Origin: an uncultured Oscillospiraceae bacterium
Lineage (GTDB): Bacteria > Bacillota > Clostridia > Oscillospirales > Acutalibacteraceae
DNA: 18,045 nucleotides
Reading direction: 5' to 3'
Assembly: GCA_910588935.1 (NCBI GenBank)
Contig: CAJUSM010000032.1
Coordinates: 1 to 18,045, forward strand
Both the position numbers and the translations under genes were made by a program. Under the pieces are notes generated by a model. It had not been told where the DNA came from and did not search any database. It saw only the letters and a list, made by a program, of their open reading frames with translations. Positions 17,136 to 18,045 of the stretch are shown here, one piece after another. Position 1 is the stretch's first letter, and every line of letters begins with the position of its first letter.

Positions 17136-17164
17136 ATTATAGTTGGGGGAGGGTAGATTGTCAA
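17136..17164 (-). promoter_or_regulatory. Promoter of the dehydrogenase gene
   Basis: On the minus strand TTGACA (17164-17159) and TATAAT (17141-17136) are both perfect consensus with 17 bp between. Transcription should start near 17129, leaving a leader of about 28 nt with the ribosome site. No operator palindrome was recognised. Confidence 0.92.
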
Positions 17165-17194
17165 TAAGGGATGGGGCCAAAAGAGGCCCAAACC

Positions 17195-17212
17195 AAAAAC
17201 GGCCAAAAGGCC
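17195..17212 (-). terminator. Probable terminator after the CarD-family gene
   Basis: On the minus strand GGCC-TTTT-GGCC is followed by GTTTTT. A second similar hairpin (GGGCC...GGCCC) lies at about 17174-17189. The stem is short, so confidence is moderate; the strong promoter just downstream supports a transcript boundary here. Confidence 0.55.
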
Positions 17213-17268
17213 AAGGCTGGCTATTGCCAACCCCTGTACCTTCTAGCCGCCCTTGTATTTTCCGGGGC

Positions 17269-17784
17269 TTACCCAGCTTTCTGTTCTTCCAGCTTGGCGC
17301 TGATGTATTCCCGCACCTGGTCCTTGGGAATCTCTAACGCCGCGGCCAGCTCTCCAAACAGCATGTCCTCTGCCTGCTTTAAAAAGCGTTCGTCCACACT
17401 GCCCATTTTCCGCTTTTGGGCCTGAATCTTCTGCTTTTTGCTGTGGATAGAGATGGTTAGATCTATCCAGCTGTCGCAGCTGTTCTCTTTCATAAGGTTT
17501 CCATAGTGCTCCGCCAGCTCCCGGCTGGCCCGGCTGTGAAAAGGCTTTGGCTCCCGCTGGGGTATTTGGCTAATCAGCCTGTCCGCCTCTTGGCGGGAGA
17601 TAATGGGCCGGATGGACACCTTATCGGAGTCTACCGGCACGGAAATTACGCAGGCCTTATAAAGAGGCTGTAAAACGTAATAAAGCCGCTGCTCGTCAGA
17701 GCCTGGTAGTGGCTGAGTTTTTATCTCACTGATCCGGCAGACTCCCGTGCCGCCATACTGGATCAGGTCTCCGATTTTGTACAT
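17269..17784 (-). CDS. CarD/CdnL family transcriptional regulator
   Basis: A 171-aa protein. The ATG at 17784-17782 follows GGAGGGA with 5-nt spacing. The N-terminal domain (about 1-70: MYKIGDLIQYGGTGVCRISE, then YYVLQPLYKACVISVPVDS) is the CarD/CdnL/TRCF RNA polymerase-interacting domain, which binds the beta subunit. The C-terminal part is helical and basic in the middle (SKKQKIQAQKRKMGSVDERF), as in CarD-family proteins that contact promoter DNA. Bacillota members are often general or stress-related regulators; the specific role here is unknown. It reads toward the dehydrogenase gene, but a probable terminator and a new promoter separate the two. Confidence 0.9.
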   Translation of the reverse strand: MYKIGDLIQYGGTGVCRISEIKTQPLPGSDEQRLYYVLQPLYKACVISVPVDSDKVSIRPIISRQEADRLISQIPQREPKPFHSRASRELAEHYGNLMKENSCDSWIDLTISIHSKKQKIQAQKRKMGSVDERFLKQAEDMLFGELAAALEIPKDQVREYISAKLEEQKAG

Positions 17785-17881
17785 GGTACTCCCTCCATTC
17801 CATATAGGTGTTGATGGCCGGGGCTGTATCCCTTGGGATCCATCCGCCGGTACTTACCAAAATGTTGTATAAAATATAGAT

Positions 17882-17936
17882 GCTTGGAGTTTTCCGGTAC
17901 TTTTGCGGAGCAAAAGGCGGCCACACTGGGGCCGAG
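17882..17936. repeat. 55-bp direct repeat, copy 1, part of a three-way junction
   Basis: Identical to 17991-18045. With the following ten bases it folds as: P1 GGAGTTTTCC (17886-17895) with GGGAAACTCC (17936-17945), P2 CTTTTGC-GGA-GCAAAAG (17900-17916), P3 CGGCC-7-GGCCG (17918-17934). Only P1 has a wobble (one T-G). No similar named element is known to me. Confidence 0.85.
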
Positions 17937-17949
17937 GGAAACTCCGTGA

Positions 17950-17973
17950 GAACAAAAGCCCTAGCTTTTGTTC
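17950..17973. repeat. Perfect hairpin between the two direct repeats
   Basis: GAACAAAAGC-CCTA-GCTTTTGTTC, a perfect 10-bp stem with a 4-base loop. It is followed on the plus strand by CTTAAAAAAA, that is, no T-tract on plus, so it is not a normal terminator in that direction. Confidence 0.7.
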
Positions 17974-17990
17974 CTTAAAAAAATGAAACA

Positions 17991-18045
17991 GCTTGGAGTT
18001 TTCCGGTACTTTTGCGGAGCAAAAGGCGGCCACACTGGGGCCGAG
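17991..18045. repeat. 55-bp direct repeat, copy 2, reaching the window edge
   Basis: Exact copy of 17882-17936 at a period of 109 bp. It carries P2 and P3 and the left side of P1; the right side would lie just past the window, so the array may continue. Confidence 0.85.

Noticed and set aside
17102..17230. N-terminal extension of the dehydrogenase resembling a membrane segment
   Set aside because: It contains the perfect promoter and leader; the ATG at 17101 has CAGGAGG and gives the normal family N-terminus.
17882..18045. CRISPR array
   Set aside because: Only two 55-bp repeats, longer than usual, with a 54-bp hairpin-bearing spacer and no cas genes; the fold is a three-way junction.

Overview
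The window looks like a chromosomal segment of a Gram-positive anaerobe of the class Clostridia (phylum Bacillota), probably an Oscillospirales-type gut bacterium. The grounds are the gene order SRP RNA - dnaX - ebfC - recR, strong AGGAGG ribosome sites, consensus sigma-A promoters, a CarD-type regulator and a CsoR/CopA copper operon. No rRNA, tRNA or CRISPR array was seen. Species cannot be named from this sequence.

Left accessory part (about 1-3540). This part is visibly more AT-rich than what follows. A terminator is followed by an extended -10 promoter and three co-directional genes: an unrecognised 239-aa protein with weak ADP-ribosyltransferase-like (DarT/DUF4433-like) features, and two DUF2589-type proteins, the second broken by a one-base frameshift. 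Behind them lie the 3' end of an IS200-type tnpA on the minus strand, a 161-bp MITE-like element with 15-bp terminal inverted repeats abutting it, and about 0.9 kb without a credible gene.

Housekeeping part (3509-10296, all +). A consensus promoter drives the SRP RNA, closed by a perfect terminator hairpin. Then come dnaX, a nucleoside phosphorylase-family gene, ebfC (TTG start), recR, smpB, greA and lysS. Clamp loading, recombinational repair, trans-translation, transcript rescue and tRNA charging are thus packed in one direction.

Second accessory part (10297-12073, +). After a hairpin there is a two-gene unit: a 308-aa protein with an R-x4-H motif resembling HEPN ribonucleases, and a GNAT acetyltransferase, closed by a strong terminator.

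Copper operon (12126-15230, +). A perfect TTGACA-17-TATAAT promoter carries two identical-format palindromes (ATACCC-5-GGGTAT), one in its spacer and one over the start of the transcript. They are followed by csoR (Cys-His-Cys copper site) and a P1B ATPase whose C-terminus is a complete CopZ-like domain with its own Shine-Dalgarno and in-frame ATG.

Right part (15255-17784, all -). A CarD-family regulator is followed by a zinc alcohol dehydrogenase with its own perfect promoter, coupled by ATGA overlap to a SpoU-type RNA methyltransferase. At the right edge, two exact 55-bp direct repeats (109-bp period) fold into a three-way junction. This is the least explained structure in the window.
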